Assembly (NCBI GenBank): GCA_003456855.1
Contig: DMOO01000190.1
Location: 1-5,885, forward strand
Length of the DNA stretch: 5,885 nt
Direction of reading: 5' to 3'
Source of the DNA: Sphaerochaeta sp.
Lineage (GTDB): Bacteria > Spirochaetota > Spirochaetia > Sphaerochaetales > Sphaerochaetaceae
The translations under genes were made by a program, and so were the position numbers. Each line of letters opens with the position of its first letter. Position 1 is the first letter of the stretch. Under the pieces are notes generated by a model. It saw nothing but the letters and a program-made list of their open reading frames with translations. It had not been told where the DNA came from and did not search any database. Of the stretch, positions 5,106-5,885 are shown in pieces.

Positions 5106-5885
5106 ATCTTTGTCTTTGTTTGATCTGTGTGCTCTATGCCGAATCTGTCCAATGTTCTCTTGAAGAGGTCCTGGGCTGAGAGGCAGGTCTCTATCAGATA
5201 ACCTCTCTGACTGCTCCATTGGTTTAGGCCTCTGTAGTAATAGAGCCTATGCTGTTCGTCTATTATGAACGGAACGATGTCCCAATTCAGGCATTCCTTG
5301 AGTAAAATCAGCCTTCCTATGCGTCCATTGCCATCCTGGAAGGGGTGGATCCTCTCAAAAGCAGCATGGAATTCTATAAGGTCCTCGAATGTCTTGGGCT
5401 CCTTTGGCTTGTAGCTCGACAACAGCTCCCTCATTGCCTTAGGAACCTGTTTCGGCTCTGTGGTCTCCTTGCCGCCGACCTCGTTCTCGAGTTTCTTGTA
5501 ACCTCCTACGTTGAACCAAGGTTTTCTGCTTTCTCCGGTCCCGCTTTTCAAGGTGTAGTGAAGTTGTTTGATGAAGGATTCGGAGAGGTCTCGTTTCGCA
5601 TAGTCTATGACCAAATCTATACATCTGAAGTGGTTCACGGATTCGACAATGTCATCGACGTTGATTGTATCCTCTGTTCCATTTGTATTGATCGTATTTG
5701 TTTCAAATATGTACCTTGTCTGGTCATGGGTAAGCGTTGAGCCTTCCAAATGGTTGGAGTTGTAGGTGAAATCAATCTGGAGTCTATGGTATATGCCTCC
5801 CTTTATCTGATTCTCCTTCTCAAATCTCAATCGATCCAGAAGCGTGTTCGGAACCTTCCTTTCCCTTGGCTTTCTGCCTGGTTTC
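5102..5885 (-). CDS. Fic-domain protein (probable AMP-transferase), 5' end outside window
   Basis: The frame stays open to the right edge: 18 residues (KPGRKPRERKVPNTLLDR) precede the TTG at 5830 and fit a normal Fic N-terminus, so the gene continues beyond the window. The visible 260 residues contain TYNSNHLEG (residues 40-48), in which S-N-H-L-E-G matches the inhibitory motif (S/T)xxxE(G/N), here on the N-terminal side as in class II Fic proteins. The active-site loop is HPFQDGNGRIGR (180-191; codons 5347-5312), with catalytic His, the metal-binding acidic residue and the phosphate-binding Arg all present. A TGESRKPWFNVGGY segment is likely the flap that positions the target. The family transfers AMP from ATP to a hydroxyl side chain of a target protein, which cannot be identified here. 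No antitoxin-like partner is visible within the window; inhibition is probably intramolecular. The next gene starts 50 bases downstream from its own promoter. Confidence 0.9.
   Translation of the reverse strand, partial: KPGRKPRERKVPNTLLDRLRFEKENQIKGGIYHRLQIDFTYNSNHLEGSTLTHDQTRYIFETNTINTNGTEDTINVDDIVESVNHFRCIDLVIDYAKRDLSESFIKQLHYTLKSGTGESRKPWFNVGGYKKLENEVGGKETTEPKQVPKAMRELLSSYKPKEPKTFEDLIEFHAAFERIHPFQDGNGRIGRLILLKECLNWDIVPFIIDEQHRLYYYRGLNQWSSQRGYLIETCLSAQDLFKRTLDRFGIEHTDQTKTKI

Noticed and set aside
5052..5219. 56-residue N-terminal extension of the aminopeptidase
   Set aside because: It overlaps the end of the Fic gene and the promoter at 5077-5105; the family N-terminus and an AAGGAA site support 5051.
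2671..5740. Plus-strand open frames opposite the kinase, aminopeptidase and Fic genes
   Set aside because: They mirror strongly supported minus-strand genes with complete family motifs, and their translations show no recognisable domain.
1..5885. CRISPR array, tRNA, rRNA or riboswitch
   Set aside because: No regularly spaced repeats, cloverleaf-like sequence or known leader motif was found by reading either strand.

Overview
The window reads as bacterial chromosome with an accessory-looking left third and a conventional right two thirds. No rRNA, tRNA or other marker fixes the taxon. A Gram-negative-type gut or anaerobic bacterium, possibly a spirochaete, is a guess from the style of the small secreted proteins and the gene mix, held at low confidence. 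The left part (about 355-2000) is visibly AT-rich outside its genes, and its genes favour ACA and GCA codons. The right part uses GC-richer codons.

Layout, left to right. Bases 1-354 look like the 3' end of an insertion sequence: the last 67 codons of a DDE transposase, a hairpin terminator that works on the minus strand, and a hairpin-like sequence that may be the element's right end. Bases 355-687 carry no gene but contain a nested inverted repeat (595-642). Next come two tandem, same-strand cassettes, each with its own AT-rich upstream block, a TTGAC(A/G)-N17-TAGATT promoter, a ribosome binding site, a small secreted protein gene (162 and 156 residues, about 80% identical over the last 120 residues) and a strong intrinsic terminator. 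They are a recent duplication with signs of gene conversion, and unusually dense in N-X-S/T tripeptides.

A 75-residue cysteine-containing protein of unknown function follows at 2042. It converges exactly on a minus-strand unit, sharing a TTAA at the two stop codons. That unit is an M24B-type Xaa-Pro aminopeptidase (589 residues, all five metal ligands present) followed after 14 bases by a PfkB-family kinase of the bacterial adenosine-kinase-like type. A good promoter lies just upstream of the aminopeptidase and overlaps the stop codon of the next gene, a class II Fic-domain protein that runs off the right edge.

How they work together: the aminopeptidase and kinase probably share one transcript and have housekeeping roles (proline-peptide turnover and nucleoside or sugar phosphorylation). 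The Fic protein may be an independently expressed, self-inhibited AMP-transferase. The secreted pair is likely surface-exposed or periplasmic and strongly expressed. No complete new defence or mobile system is visible; the most unusual signals are the sequon-rich duplicated secreted proteins and the nested dyad upstream of them.
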